Notes under the pieces: model-generated
Database searches by the model: none
What the model was told of the DNA's origin: nothing
What the model saw: only the letters and a program-made list of their open reading frames with translations
Shown here: in pieces, positions 47,914 to 56,833 of the stretch
Layout of the letters: every line of letters starts with the position of its first letter
Position numbering within the stretch: the first letter of the stretch is position 1
Position numbers and translations under genes: made by a program
Source: Sunxiuqinia dokdonensis
Lineage (GTDB): Bacteria; Bacteroidota; Bacteroidia; Bacteroidales; Prolixibacteraceae
Length of the DNA: 59,366 bases
Direction of reading: 5' to 3'
NCBI RefSeq assembly: GCF_001270965.1
Contig: NZ_LGIA01000022.1
Coordinates: 1-59,366 of the forward strand

Positions 47914-47985
47914 GTCATTCATGGTCATTGGTTGTTTTTAGGTTGTATTGAAACAATTAATGACAATAAAATGACGATCAATGAC
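47914..47985. repeat. GTCAT/ATGAC repeat cluster, first copy
   Basis: GTCAT at 47914 and 47924, then ATGAC at 47960, 47971 and 47981, spaced about 10 bp within each side, so the cluster is a loose inverted array. A comparable array lies at 49795-49869. Confidence 0.65.
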
Positions 47986-48063
47986 AATAATTGGCGACTG
48001 CGACAGAACAAACAGAGATGTAATCGGGCAGTTTTAATATTCTTCAGCTGAGCCGAACGCCGG

Positions 48064-48438
48064 TTAGCAGTCAACAATCCGTCGGCCAAAAGGTGTCAGG
48101 GCCAGGCTCACCAGTTTGAAATGCTGTTTGGCAAACGGAATCCCAATGATGGTAATGGCAAACAGGAGGCCAAAAGCAAGGTGGCTCAGCGCAATTAAAA
48201 TACCACCAAACACCAGCCAAAGCAGGTTCATAATGGTCGAGAGGCATCCGGGTGCGTAGTTCATGTATTCAATGCGCTTGCCAAAAGGCCATAAGGCCAT
48301 CTGCGCCATTTTAATACTTTGCAGTCCGAATGGAATTCCAACAATGGTCAGGCAAAGCAAGATGCCGCCGATCAGGTATTCCAAAAAAATAAAGAAGCCG
48401 CCAAATAGGACCCAAATCACGTTTCCCAATGTGTTCAT
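48064..48438 (-). CDS. yccF: YccF-domain inner-membrane protein
   Basis: A 124-residue membrane protein with two YccF repeats: FLEYLIGGILLCLTIVGIPFG and its partner LSHLAFGLLFAITIIGIPFA (18 and 83 onward), each with the IGIPF signature. YccF is a widespread inner-membrane protein of unclear role. It has no operon partners; the flanking genes point away or are spaced by repeats. Confidence 0.9.
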   Translation of the reverse strand: MNTLGNVIWVLFGGFFIFLEYLIGGILLCLTIVGIPFGLQSIKMAQMALWPFGKRIEYMNYAPGCLSTIMNLLWLVFGGILIALSHLAFGLLFAITIIGIPFAKQHFKLVSLALTPFGRRIVDC

Positions 48439-48675
48439 CTGTTCAGTTTGAATGAGTGAATTTTAACCAAAACGAAAGTAGGATTTTTTGTTTGCATTGG
48501 TTCCCAATTTTCGGTGAACTATTAAATTTTCGGGGTGAATACTGCCATGCAAGCCTTTCGCATAGTTTTTTTGGACAGTTAATTTGTAAGTCAGTTGAGT
48601 TTCATATCCAGAAGCCAATTTCCTGATGAACCTCAAACCCTTTTTGCTGTTCCTTAGAGATGAAAAGCTAAAAAC

Positions 48676-49725
48676 ATGAGAAAACTACTGATACTATCGG
48701 CCTTTTTCGCCATCGTTTCCTGTCACTTAAAGACTGCGGAGGATCCGGTAAATACAGCCGAAGGCATTCCCGCCGAACAAATTTCCATTGGAGGAGTTCT
48801 GGCCGAATCAGTGCCAGATGGTGCTGCGCACAAAACGACTGCGAGTGATCAACCATCAATGTACATCGACGACATTGGGCGGTTGGGCAAGCAGCTGGAG
48901 CAACTGAAGGCACAACGAAAGGAATTGGAAACGGATTCAGACCTGTCCAAGGCGTGGGAATTTCTGAATGAGCAAGTATTGAAACACTTGGAAGCTTTGT
49001 CTACAGCCGATTTTAATGCATGGGTAGCCCTAAACGACAGCCTGTTGAAATATACCGAAGAGGTTCGTTTTGCCGATGCGTTGGAGCGGATGGCCTATAA
49101 TCCGGTTGGGGAAAACCAGCTTCAGGAAGATCAAATTAAATCGGTATTTTACACCCGTTTGTACGATCGTATTTATTTCAATTTATACGGAAGTTCAAGT
49201 TTGCAATACGAGCATACTACGGGTGGTGTGGTCCGCTTGGTGCAGGAAACAAATTATCCGTTTGACGGAGTAATTACCTTAAAGGTAGAGCTGCAGGATA
49301 CCCGCTACCTGGATTTTTATTTTCGGATTCCGGAATGGGCTAACCGGGCAAGCGTGACCTGCAAAGGGGTGAAATATCCGGTTGAGCCTGGAGAGTTTAC
49401 CGAAATTGCGAAGAAATGGAAAAATGGAGAAGAGGTTGAAATCATCCTTGGGATGCGCCCCACGGTTTTGGAGCGAGAAGAAGCCGGTCCTGCTTTCGCG
49501 CTCACTTATGGCTCCTTGTTTTTGAGCTATCCCAGCCCTGAAGATGAATCTTTGGCCTTCGCCGGAAGTGATCCCATTCAGTACCTCAATTTTGTATCTC
49601 CGGCCGGGAAAATGCCAACTTTCACCTTTTCGGGAATTCAGGATACAAGCTTGGTGTTGCAGCCGTATTTTGCTGAAGACACAGATACGCTGAAACGTAC
49701 GGCGTGGATTCGAACGGCAAATTGA
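48676..49725 (+). CDS. Lipoprotein with a GH127-like C-terminal beta-sandwich
   Basis: A 349-residue lipoprotein (lipobox IVSC, Cys16). Residues about 170-345 resemble the C-terminal sandwich of GH127 (DUF1680) beta-L-arabinofuranosidases: TRLYDRIYFNLYGSS, QETNYPFDGVITLKV, FYFRIPEWA and the WKNGEEVEIIL strand. The N-terminal half (30-160) is helical and too short to be the catalytic (alpha/alpha)6 barrel, so this is not a working GH127 enzyme as written. It may be a surface glycan-binding protein or a reduced relative. It sits about 250 bp before the PUL sigma gene and could belong to the same locus. Confidence 0.6.
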   Translation: MRKLLILSAFFAIVSCHLKTAEDPVNTAEGIPAEQISIGGVLAESVPDGAAHKTTASDQPSMYIDDIGRLGKQLEQLKAQRKELETDSDLSKAWEFLNEQVLKHLEALSTADFNAWVALNDSLLKYTEEVRFADALERMAYNPVGENQLQEDQIKSVFYTRLYDRIYFNLYGSSSLQYEHTTGGVVRLVQETNYPFDGVITLKVELQDTRYLDFYFRIPEWANRASVTCKGVKYPVEPGEFTEIAKKWKNGEEVEIILGMRPTVLEREEAGPAFALTYGSLFLSYPSPEDESLAFAGSDPIQYLNFVSPAGKMPTFTFSGIQDTSLVLQPYFAEDTDTLKRTAWIRTAN

Positions 49726-49794
49726 GCGGTCAGGCCAGGGCAAGGAACCAATTGTATGCCTGCGCCGGCTATGAATTGGCTTCAAAAAATAGCA

Positions 49795-49869
49795 GTCATG
49801 AAGAGGTCATTTGTAGTCATTGAATGGGGAGAAAAAAACAAAAAATGGCTACGAATGACAAAAAATGAC
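49795..49869. repeat. GTCAT/ATGAC repeat cluster, second copy
   Basis: GTCAT at about 49795, 49806 and 49816, then ATGAC at 49855 and 49865, again roughly 10 bp apart. The gap 49726-49937 contains no gene. Confidence 0.65.
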
Positions 49870-49937
49870 CATCAATAACTTGAATTTGCTGTCCGGTAAA
49901 AATAAGTTTCAACATTAATGGGACACTTAAATTCTTC

Positions 49938-49945
49938 TATCTTTG
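49938..49945 (+). promoter_or_regulatory. Promoter -7 box of the ECF sigma gene
   Basis: TATCTTTG fits TAnnTTTG, 26 bp before the GTG start. The -33 position shows only TTAA, so the promoter is likely weak. Confidence 0.5.
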
Positions 49946-49971
49946 CCTGAAACCAACTAAATTGTTTTTGC

Positions 49972-50556
49972 GTGAGAATCTCCCCTGAGATACAAGATCA
50001 AGAACTGATACCCTTGTTGCGGGAAGGATCGAAAGATGCTTTTCGGATTTTGTATGATCGCTATGGAATGAAGATTCATCGCTTTGCCTTGAGCTACTTG
50101 AAGTCAGATTACGATGCGGAAGAACTGGTGCAAGACGTCTTTTTGAAGTTGTGGATCAAGCGGGATTTTCTGAATGTTTCCGGAAACATCCGGGCTTACC
50201 TCTATAAAGTGGCCGTCAACAGTATTTACGATTTTATCCGAAAGAAAAATCTAGAACTGGCTTTCCAGGAATTTGCCAACGGCCAACCCGATGATAACGA
50301 TAGCACTTGGGACGAAGTGGTGTACAACGATTTGGCAGCGCAACTCAACCAGCTGATGGCTGAAATGCCCGAGCAGCGCCGGAAAATATTTAAATTGAGC
50401 AAAGAAAAAGGGCTGAGCAATGACGAAATTGCGGAAAGCCTTGGTTTATCCAAACGCACGGTTGAGAATCAAATCTATCGGGCCACTGCTTTTTTGAAAG
50501 ATAAGCTGAAACGAAATTCAGTTTTATCCCTGCTTTTCTTTTACCTTTTCTGTTAA
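49972..50556 (+). CDS. ECF sigma-70 factor (PUL regulator)
   Basis: A 194-residue extracytoplasmic-function sigma factor. Region 2 (about 10-80: DAFRILYDRYGMKIHRFALS) binds the -10 element; region 4 (about 130-180, GLSNDEIAESLGLSKRTVEN) binds -35. The GTG start at 49972 is supported by the promoter just upstream. With FecR next, it forms the trans-envelope signalling pair that turns on the SusC/SusD genes when the SusC N-terminal domain detects its glycan. Confidence 0.92.
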   Translation: MRISPEIQDQELIPLLREGSKDAFRILYDRYGMKIHRFALSYLKSDYDAEELVQDVFLKLWIKRDFLNVSGNIRAYLYKVAVNSIYDFIRKKNLELAFQEFANGQPDDNDSTWDEVVYNDLAAQLNQLMAEMPEQRRKIFKLSKEKGLSNDEIAESLGLSKRTVENQIYRATAFLKDKLKRNSVLSLLFFYLFC

Positions 50557-50639
50557 ACGTATTTTTTTTAGATTTTTTTTTCGTGTTCGTGAGTATTCGA
50601 AGCTGTTCGTTCGTACTACATGAAAATAGAACAGGAAGA

Positions 50640-51641
50640 ATGGGCGATTCGTTGAATAGAAAATTGGGGCAGTTAAGAACTGAAACGGCATCTGAAAAAG
50701 AGCGCAGGGAATTGTTGGCGCTGTTTCATCGGGAAGAGTTGGAGTACGATGTCAAAATGGAGTTGTATCGGCAACTCGATAAAATGCCGAACGGAAGTTG
50801 GGAGAATGAAAAAGGCAAACAAGGATTTGAGCGCTTCTGGAAGAAGATCGAAACGCCGGGCACCTCCGGCAAAAACAGCAAAATTATTCCTTTAAGACAT
50901 TGGTTTGCGGCGGCTGCAATTTTGCTTGTTGGCTTGCTCATTGGAAACCTGATTCAACGGAGTGATTTTGAATCGATTTCTGAACCCGTTTACTACACCT
51001 CTAAAGCTCCTAAAGGATCAATCTCCGAAATGATTCTGCCCGACGGCACCATCATCTTTTTAAACTCCGGTTCTGAGATCAAATACAAATCGGATATGAA
51101 CGACAAAACCCGTGAGGTTTACCTGACGGGTGAAGCTTGGTTTGACGTTCAAAAATCACAGGATATTCCTTTCTTGGTTCACACGGCCCAATATGCTGTT
51201 CGGGTGTTGGGAACCGAGTTCAATGTAAAAGCTTATGCCGATGATCAGGAAGTGGTGACGACCCTCGAAAAGGGAAGTATTCAAATCCAGTCGACCAAAA
51301 ATTTCATGCTGAAACAAGACTTGCAGCTTGTTCCAGGAGAACAGTTGGTGTACCATAAAACCAATAAAACCCTTCAGATTAAACAGGTTAAGCCCGGCCT
51401 TTTTTCTTCGTGGAAAGACAATAAACTCATCTTCATCAATATGAATTTGGGTGAGTTAATCACATTGCTCGAACGTAAATACGGCGTTGAGATCACGGTT
51501 CAGGATACAAGATTGTTGAATCATCATTATGACGGAACAATTAAAAATGAGACCATTATTGAGGTGTTGGACATTTTGCAAGCCACACTTCCAATTAATT
51601 ATAGCATCAAAGATCAGGAAGTCATTATCACAAAAAAATAA
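50640..51641 (+). CDS. FecR-family anti-sigma factor
   Basis: A 333-residue inner-membrane protein: cytoplasmic N-terminus holding the sigma factor, one membrane helix at about 88-105 (WFAAAAILLVGLLIGNLI), and a periplasmic FecR domain (about 110-240, LPDGTIIFLNSGSEIKY). It ends in the STN-like domain that contacts the SusC signal (about 265-333). The ATG at 50640, with an AGGAAG ribosome site, was chosen over an upstream GTG at 50583. Follows the sigma gene by 83 bp. Confidence 0.9.
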   Translation: MGDSLNRKLGQLRTETASEKERRELLALFHREELEYDVKMELYRQLDKMPNGSWENEKGKQGFERFWKKIETPGTSGKNSKIIPLRHWFAAAAILLVGLLIGNLIQRSDFESISEPVYYTSKAPKGSISEMILPDGTIIFLNSGSEIKYKSDMNDKTREVYLTGEAWFDVQKSQDIPFLVHTAQYAVRVLGTEFNVKAYADDQEVVTTLEKGSIQIQSTKNFMLKQDLQLVPGEQLVYHKTNKTLQIKQVKPGLFSSWKDNKLIFINMNLGELITLLERKYGVEITVQDTRLLNHHYDGTIKNETIIEVLDILQATLPINYSIKDQEVIITKK

Positions 51642-51685
51642 AATAGGAGGATGCCTATGTGAACACAAATGAACCTAAACTAAAA

Positions 51686-51746
51686 GCCGGCAGATGCTGT
51701 CACATCCAACCGGCCTGTAAGTTAATAACCAGGTGCTGTCACACCT
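51686..51746 (+). promoter_or_regulatory. Two CTGTCA-loop hairpins in the susC leader
   Basis: Hairpin one: GCCGG-CA-GATG-CTGTCA-CATC-CAA-CCGGC (51686-51714). Hairpin two: AGGTG-CTGTCA-CACCT (51731-51746). The six-base loops are identical while the stems change in compensating pairs (A-T in GATG/CATC, G-C in GGTG/CACC). They sit 30-90 bp before the susC ATG. Confidence 0.65.
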
Positions 51747-51776
51747 ATTAATTATTAATCAACAACATTCAAATTT

Positions 51777-54700
51777 ATGAAAAAAATTGAACTTACATTC
51801 CCTGATGTACGAAGGGGAAAACAAAATCTGTTTTTAAAGATGAAGCTGACCCTACTCACACTATTGGTTTGCATCATGCAGGTTTCGGCCTCCGTGTATT
51901 CGCAAACAACGAAACTGACCCTGAACCTTCAGGATAAGAAGATTTCAGATGTGCTGATGGAGATTGAAGAAACAAGCGATTTTCGTTTCTTTTATCAACG
52001 TGAACAGGTTGACGTTGATCGCAAAGTAAACCTGAAGGCGAACAACAAAAGTGTTGATGAAATTTTAAAAACACTGTTCGCCGATCAAGGTATTTCGTTC
52101 CGGGTAATGGACGATAACCTGATTCTGCTCACAGCGAGTGATTTCCAATCTCAGCAGGAACAAACGGTTCGCGGAAAAATCTCCAATTCCCGAGGAGAAT
52201 CCATTCCTGGGGCCACGGTAATTATTAAAGGAACATCGAAAGGTGGAATTACCGATAGCAATGGCGAATATATCCTGGCCAATGTTCCGGGCGATGGCGT
52301 GTTGGTATTCTCTTTTGTGGGTATGAAAACCCAGGAAGTTGAGGTGAATGGCCGCAGCTCAATCGACGTCACTTTAAGCGAAGATGTGATTGGCCTGGAA
52401 GAAGTGGTAGCCGTGGGATACGGTACGCAGCGCAAGTCGGATGTAACCGGTTCGGTAGGTGTGGTCGATGCTTCTGATATTTTGGAGCGCCCTGCATTTA
52501 ACGCGCTTCAGGGCATGAAAGGAAAAGTGGCCGGGGTGAATATCTTTTCGAACTCAGGCTCTCCAACCGGAAGTACCCGCGTGATTATTCGTGGTGTGAA
52601 CTCCATTACAACCAGTACCAACCCGCTTTATGTGGTGGATGGTGTGGTGATGGAAGATTTTCACCTGGTGAACCCCAACGATATTGAGCGTATCGAAGTA
52701 TTAAAAGATGCTTCGTCAGCTGCTATTTATGGTGCCCGGGGTGCCAACGGTGTTATTCTGGTTACCACCAAGCGTGGAGCCAAAACCGGCGAAGTGGTTG
52801 TTGGGTACGACGGCTATGTGAGCGTTGGGAAAATCCGCAAGAAAATGGATGTGATGAACTCCGAAGAATGGCTCGAAGTAATCAAGAGAGGCTATGAAAA
52901 CGCACCAAAATACCGCGATTACGATCCGGGTGAAGAACCTACCATTGATTTCACGGATCCCCGCCTGTTCGATTCAAACGGCAATCCGCTATATGATACC
53001 GATTGGCAGGAAGAAGCAACCCGGACTGCCGTTTCGCACAACCACCAGTTGAGCATCCAGCAGGGAAATGAAAAATCATCGGTTGGTGCTTTCTTAAACT
53101 ACACCGAAACCGAAGGTGTCATGCTGAACTCGTGGATGAAGCGGGTGAATGCGAAAATCGCTTATGATGCTAAACCAACCGAGTGGATGGATTTTGGAAT
53201 CAATATGCTGATTAATAAAACCTGGGAAAATGAAGTTGAAGAAGGTGGTGGCCACCAAATGCCTCGCCGGTCAATGATTGAAATGGTACCAATTATGCCT
53301 GTGAAATTTCCTGACGGAAGTTGGAGTAGCAGTTCGAGCACGACCAATTTCGGATTGGAAGGAATGGCCAACCCGGTTCACGTACTGACCACTCAGGAGC
53401 GTCTCAGAAATCGCACCCAGTTTTTCGGAAATGCCTTTTTGAATTTCCACATTCTGCCAGGCTTGGATTTGAAAACCCAAATTGGTTTGGACAATCACTT
53501 CCGCCAAAATAAAGAATACAGTCCGAAGGATCTGCTGAATATTTCTTATCCAAATGCATGGGCTAATGTAAACGACTACGAGACCCTTTACTGGCAGGAA
53601 GAAACTTATCTGTCATACAACAAATCCATTAATGATCATCGCATCAACTCGGTATTGGGTATGAGCTGGCAGGAACGTGTGTACCGCCAAAATACGATCA
53701 ACGTTTCTGGATTTTCTGACGATTTTTTCAAATACAACAATGTAGGTGCTGCCAGCAATCCGTCAGCGCCGGGTTCCTATTACGAAAGATGGGCGATGAA
53801 CTCGTACTTCTTCCGTTTTGGATACTCATACAAAGACAAGTATCTGGCAACAATTACAGCCCGTGCCGACGGTTCTTCGCGATTTGGAGAGAATAACAAA
53901 TACGGTTATTTCCCATCCGGAGGTTTGGGCTGGGTGGTTTCAAACGAAGATTTCATGAGTAACTCCTCGCTGATTGACTACCTGAAGTTACGTGCCAGTT
54001 ATGGGATTACCGGTAACACGGAGCTGTCAACTTATCGCTCGTTGGCCACTATTTCCGGCGGAACAGTTTTGTTGAATGGTGCCCGCGAAAACTACAGTGT
54101 GGTTACCCGCCTGCCGAACCCCGACTTGGAATGGGAGAAAACATCGCAGTTTGATATTGGTTTTAACCTAACCATGTTAGATCAACGGGTCAGCCTTGAA
54201 ATGGACTATTATTACAAGCTGACTACCGACTTGTTACTTGGACGTCCGGTGCCACACTCCACTGGCTTTACCTCGGTTACTGACAATATTGGTTCAGTTT
54301 CCAACCAGGGTATTGACTTCCTGTTGACGACTCAAAATGTTACCACCAGCGATTTCAATTGGGAATCAACCCTGAACCTGAATTACAACAAAAACCAGAT
54401 TGAAGAACTGGGTGAAAATGATGAAGATATTTTCCCCGGACCATGGTGGGTTTCAGGTAGCCAAACAATCCTTCGTGTGGGTGAGTCATTGAGCTCTTTC
54501 TACGGATACCGTCGGTTAGGAACCTGGGGTACAGATGAAGCGGCCGAAGCTGCTGCTGTTGGTGCTGTCCCTGGTGTTGCAAAACGTACCGCCGAAAGAG
54601 AAATTATAGGTAAAGGTTTGCCTGATTTGACAGGTAGCTTTATTAACCGTTTCAACTACAAAAACTTCGACTTGATGGTGGATCTGCAATTTACACTTGG

Positions 54701-55133
54701 AATTGAAATTATGCAGCAGTTCTTCCACTCAACCGAAGACCGTACCGGTTATGCCAATGGATTGTCCACAATTCTTTATGATGGATGGACCGAATCGAAT
54801 CAAAATACCATGGTGCAGCAAATCCGCAATGCGCCGTTAAATGGACAAAACTCTGAAGTAGATGACCACTGGGTGGTTGATGGTTCATACCTGAGAGGAA
54901 ACCTGATTTCGCTTGGATACACTTTCGATCCTGGTTTCGTGAGCCGCGTAGGCCTGAAATCATGCCGCGTTTTCACCAGTGTTGACAACTTATTTGTACT
55001 TCATTCCGACGACTTCAAAGGATATGATCCGGAAGCGACGTCGTGGGGTGGCGATCAGTGGGGACAGAACATTTTCTTCTTCCAGTATCCAAAACCAACA
55101 ACGGTTACATTTGGTGTCAATGTTAAATTTTAA
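51777..55133 (+). CDS. SusC/RagA-type TonB-dependent outer-membrane transporter with STN signalling domain
   Basis: A 1118-residue outer-membrane importer for an oligosaccharide. After the signal peptide (ending about 42) comes an STN domain (about 47-118), which talks to FecR. Then follow a carboxypeptidase-D-like domain (about 130-200, VRGKISNSRGESIPGATVII), the plug (about 215-330, VGYGTQRKSDVTGSV) and the beta-barrel to the C-terminus (TVTFGVNVKF). The long N-terminus (MKKIELTFPDVRRGKQNLFL before the signal) is common in sigma/FecR-controlled SusC proteins. Pairs with SusD directly downstream. Confidence 0.95.
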   Translation: MKKIELTFPDVRRGKQNLFLKMKLTLLTLLVCIMQVSASVYSQTTKLTLNLQDKKISDVLMEIEETSDFRFFYQREQVDVDRKVNLKANNKSVDEILKTLFADQGISFRVMDDNLILLTASDFQSQQEQTVRGKISNSRGESIPGATVIIKGTSKGGITDSNGEYILANVPGDGVLVFSFVGMKTQEVEVNGRSSIDVTLSEDVIGLEEVVAVGYGTQRKSDVTGSVGVVDASDILERPAFNALQGMKGKVAGVNIFSNSGSPTGSTRVIIRGVNSITTSTNPLYVVDGVVMEDFHLVNPNDIERIEVLKDASSAAIYGARGANGVILVTTKRGAKTGEVVVGYDGYVSVGKIRKKMDVMNSEEWLEVIKRGYENAPKYRDYDPGEEPTIDFTDPRLFDSNGNPLYDTDWQEEATRTAVSHNHQLSIQQGNEKSSVGAFLNYTETEGVMLNSWMKRVNAKIAYDAKPTEWMDFGINMLINKTWENEVEEGGGHQMPRRSMIEMVPIMPVKFPDGSWSSSSSTTNFGLEGMANPVHVLTTQERLRNRTQFFGNAFLNFHILPGLDLKTQIGLDNHFRQNKEYSPKDLLNISYPNAWANVNDYETLYWQEETYLSYNKSINDHRINSVLGMSWQERVYRQNTINVSGFSDDFFKYNNVGAASNPSAPGSYYERWAMNSYFFRFGYSYKDKYLATITARADGSSRFGENNKYGYFPSGGLGWVVSNEDFMSNSSLIDYLKLRASYGITGNTELSTYRSLATISGGTVLLNGARENYSVVTRLPNPDLEWEKTSQFDIGFNLTMLDQRVSLEMDYYYKLTTDLLLGRPVPHSTGFTSVTDNIGSVSNQGIDFLLTTQNVTTSDFNWESTLNLNYNKNQIEELGENDEDIFPGPWWVSGSQTILRVGESLSSFYGYRRLGTWGTDEAAEAAAVGAVPGVAKRTAEREIIGKGLPDLTGSFINRFNYKNFDLMVDLQFTLGIEIMQQFFHSTEDRTGYANGLSTILYDGWTESNQNTMVQQIRNAPLNGQNSEVDDHWVVDGSYLRGNLISLGYTFDPGFVSRVGLKSCRVFTSVDNLFVLHSDDFKGYDPEATSWGGDQWGQNIFFFQYPKPTTVTFGVNVKF

Positions 55134-55159
55134 TCAGAGAATTTAAACAGCAATACATT

Positions 55160-56737
55160 ATGAAAAAAATACTATTCATTATAATGGCCCTCGCGGCTTT
55201 TACCTCATGCGATGAATTTCTTGCAGAGGAACCACGAAGCGAAATGAGTGTGGACCAGTTTTTTAGTTATCCCTCTCATGCCTACAACGCGGTGAATATT
55301 TTGTACCGAAGCGGTGCGCCAACATTCTATAGCGCCGGAGTTTATGGAGGTAGTCGTGCTATGTTGGGTGGATACATGTCTGGCTTGTTCGACAACGACT
55401 ATAAAGGACAGGAAGTTCACGTTCAGCACAGTCAAAACCTGACATTGAATGGCAGCAACCTGGCTGGTTATTTCGATGGAGCATGGGATGCTTGCTATTT
55501 AGCGATTTCAAGAGCAAACCTGGCTATTTCCAAAATTCCGGAAACGCCGGATCTGACCTCTGCTGAGGTCAACCAACTGTTGGCTGAAGCACGTTTTTTC
55601 CGTGCTTTCAACTATTACTATTTGGTGAAAACGTTTGGTGACGTTCCCCTGATTCTTGACGCGTACTCTTCTTTGGAGAACCTCTATGTTGAGCGGACTC
55701 CGGTAGCGCAGGTTTATGGACAGATTATCGAAGATCTGGAGTTTGCAGTGAATCAGGGTGGGCTGGACAATATCCCCATGACTGATAATGGCTTCCGGAT
55801 TTCGAAAGCAACGGCAGCGGCCGTATTGGCTGATGTTTACCTGAACGTGAGTGGATATCCGGTGCAGGATGATAGCTATGCCGCAGCGGCAACGGCTGCA
55901 AAGTCGATCATCAACAGTGGCAATTTTTCTCTCATCGAGCATGGTGCTACCGAAGAGCTAAGCGCCTACAATGTGATTCGCACGTCAGATGTTCAGGATG
56001 AGTACATCTATTCTATTGAGTACGATGCCAGTATTTCAGAAAATTATTGGCAGCCTGCTCTTTCTTACCCTAACAGTGCTACAGCCTGGGGTATTTTCCA
56101 ATATTCGATTACCAACAATGCCTATAAACCAATGCCAGAGTTTCTATGGATTTACGACGAAACGAATGATTTACGCATTCAGGAAAAGCAGTATTTCCAT
56201 TCAAGTCTGACTTACATGAGCGAGGGCGAAGAAATCACTCAGACCTTTGAGACTTCGCCCTATCTCTGGCACAACGACGAAGCACTTTTCGAAACTGGCC
56301 AAAACAACAAGGACATGGTGGTTTATCGCTATGCCGAAGTGCTGCTGATTGCTGCCGAAGCAATTGCCCAGTCGGAGGGCGTAACCACCGAAGCCATTGG
56401 CTATTTGGCTGATGTTCGTGCCCGCGCTTACTGGCAAACTGATCGCAGCACAATTGTCGCAGAATTAACCGGTTTATCAGTCGATGAATTTGTTGAGGAA
56501 GTATGGAAAGAACGCCTGCGTGAGTTGGCACTCGAATTCAGAATCTGGTCTGATGTGCAGCGCACACGCATGTTCCCGGTAACTTCGGAAGCGAACAAAG
56601 GTGAAGTGAGTTTTGAGAACGCGGTGGGACACACCACAGTGTGGAACAAAACTTTCCAGGAATCGCACCTGCTGTTCCCTATATCAGAAAATGAAAGACA
56701 GCGAAACCCAAATTTAACTCAAAACACAGGATATTAA
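55160..56737 (+). CDS. SusD/RagB-type surface glycan-binding lipoprotein
   Basis: A 525-residue lipoprotein (lipobox FTSC, Cys17) that caps the SusC channel and presents the glycan. The helical TPR-rich body is typical (LAEARFFRAFNYYYLVKTFGDVPLI near 145-170), as is the C-terminal FPISENERQRNPNLTQNTGY. Begins 26 bp after susC; a strong terminator follows its stop, so the GH92 genes may be expressed less than susCD. Confidence 0.95.
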   Translation: MKKILFIIMALAAFTSCDEFLAEEPRSEMSVDQFFSYPSHAYNAVNILYRSGAPTFYSAGVYGGSRAMLGGYMSGLFDNDYKGQEVHVQHSQNLTLNGSNLAGYFDGAWDACYLAISRANLAISKIPETPDLTSAEVNQLLAEARFFRAFNYYYLVKTFGDVPLILDAYSSLENLYVERTPVAQVYGQIIEDLEFAVNQGGLDNIPMTDNGFRISKATAAAVLADVYLNVSGYPVQDDSYAAAATAAKSIINSGNFSLIEHGATEELSAYNVIRTSDVQDEYIYSIEYDASISENYWQPALSYPNSATAWGIFQYSITNNAYKPMPEFLWIYDETNDLRIQEKQYFHSSLTYMSEGEEITQTFETSPYLWHNDEALFETGQNNKDMVVYRYAEVLLIAAEAIAQSEGVTTEAIGYLADVRARAYWQTDRSTIVAELTGLSVDEFVEEVWKERLRELALEFRIWSDVQRTRMFPVTSEANKGEVSFENAVGHTTVWNKTFQESHLLFPISENERQRNPNLTQNTGY

Positions 56738-56759
56738 TCTTTTGTGTAATTAGACAGCT

Positions 56760-56792
56760 AGCACCGCCAACACTCTTGGCGGTGCTTATTTT
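56760..56792 (+). terminator. Terminator after susD
   Basis: AGCACCGCCAA-CACTC-TTGGCGGTGCT, then TATTTTT. It probably allows some read-through to the mannosidases. Confidence 0.85.
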
Positions 56793-56833
56793 TAAAGCTA
56801 ATTTTAGACCCGAAAAAAATAACCCTGAATAAC

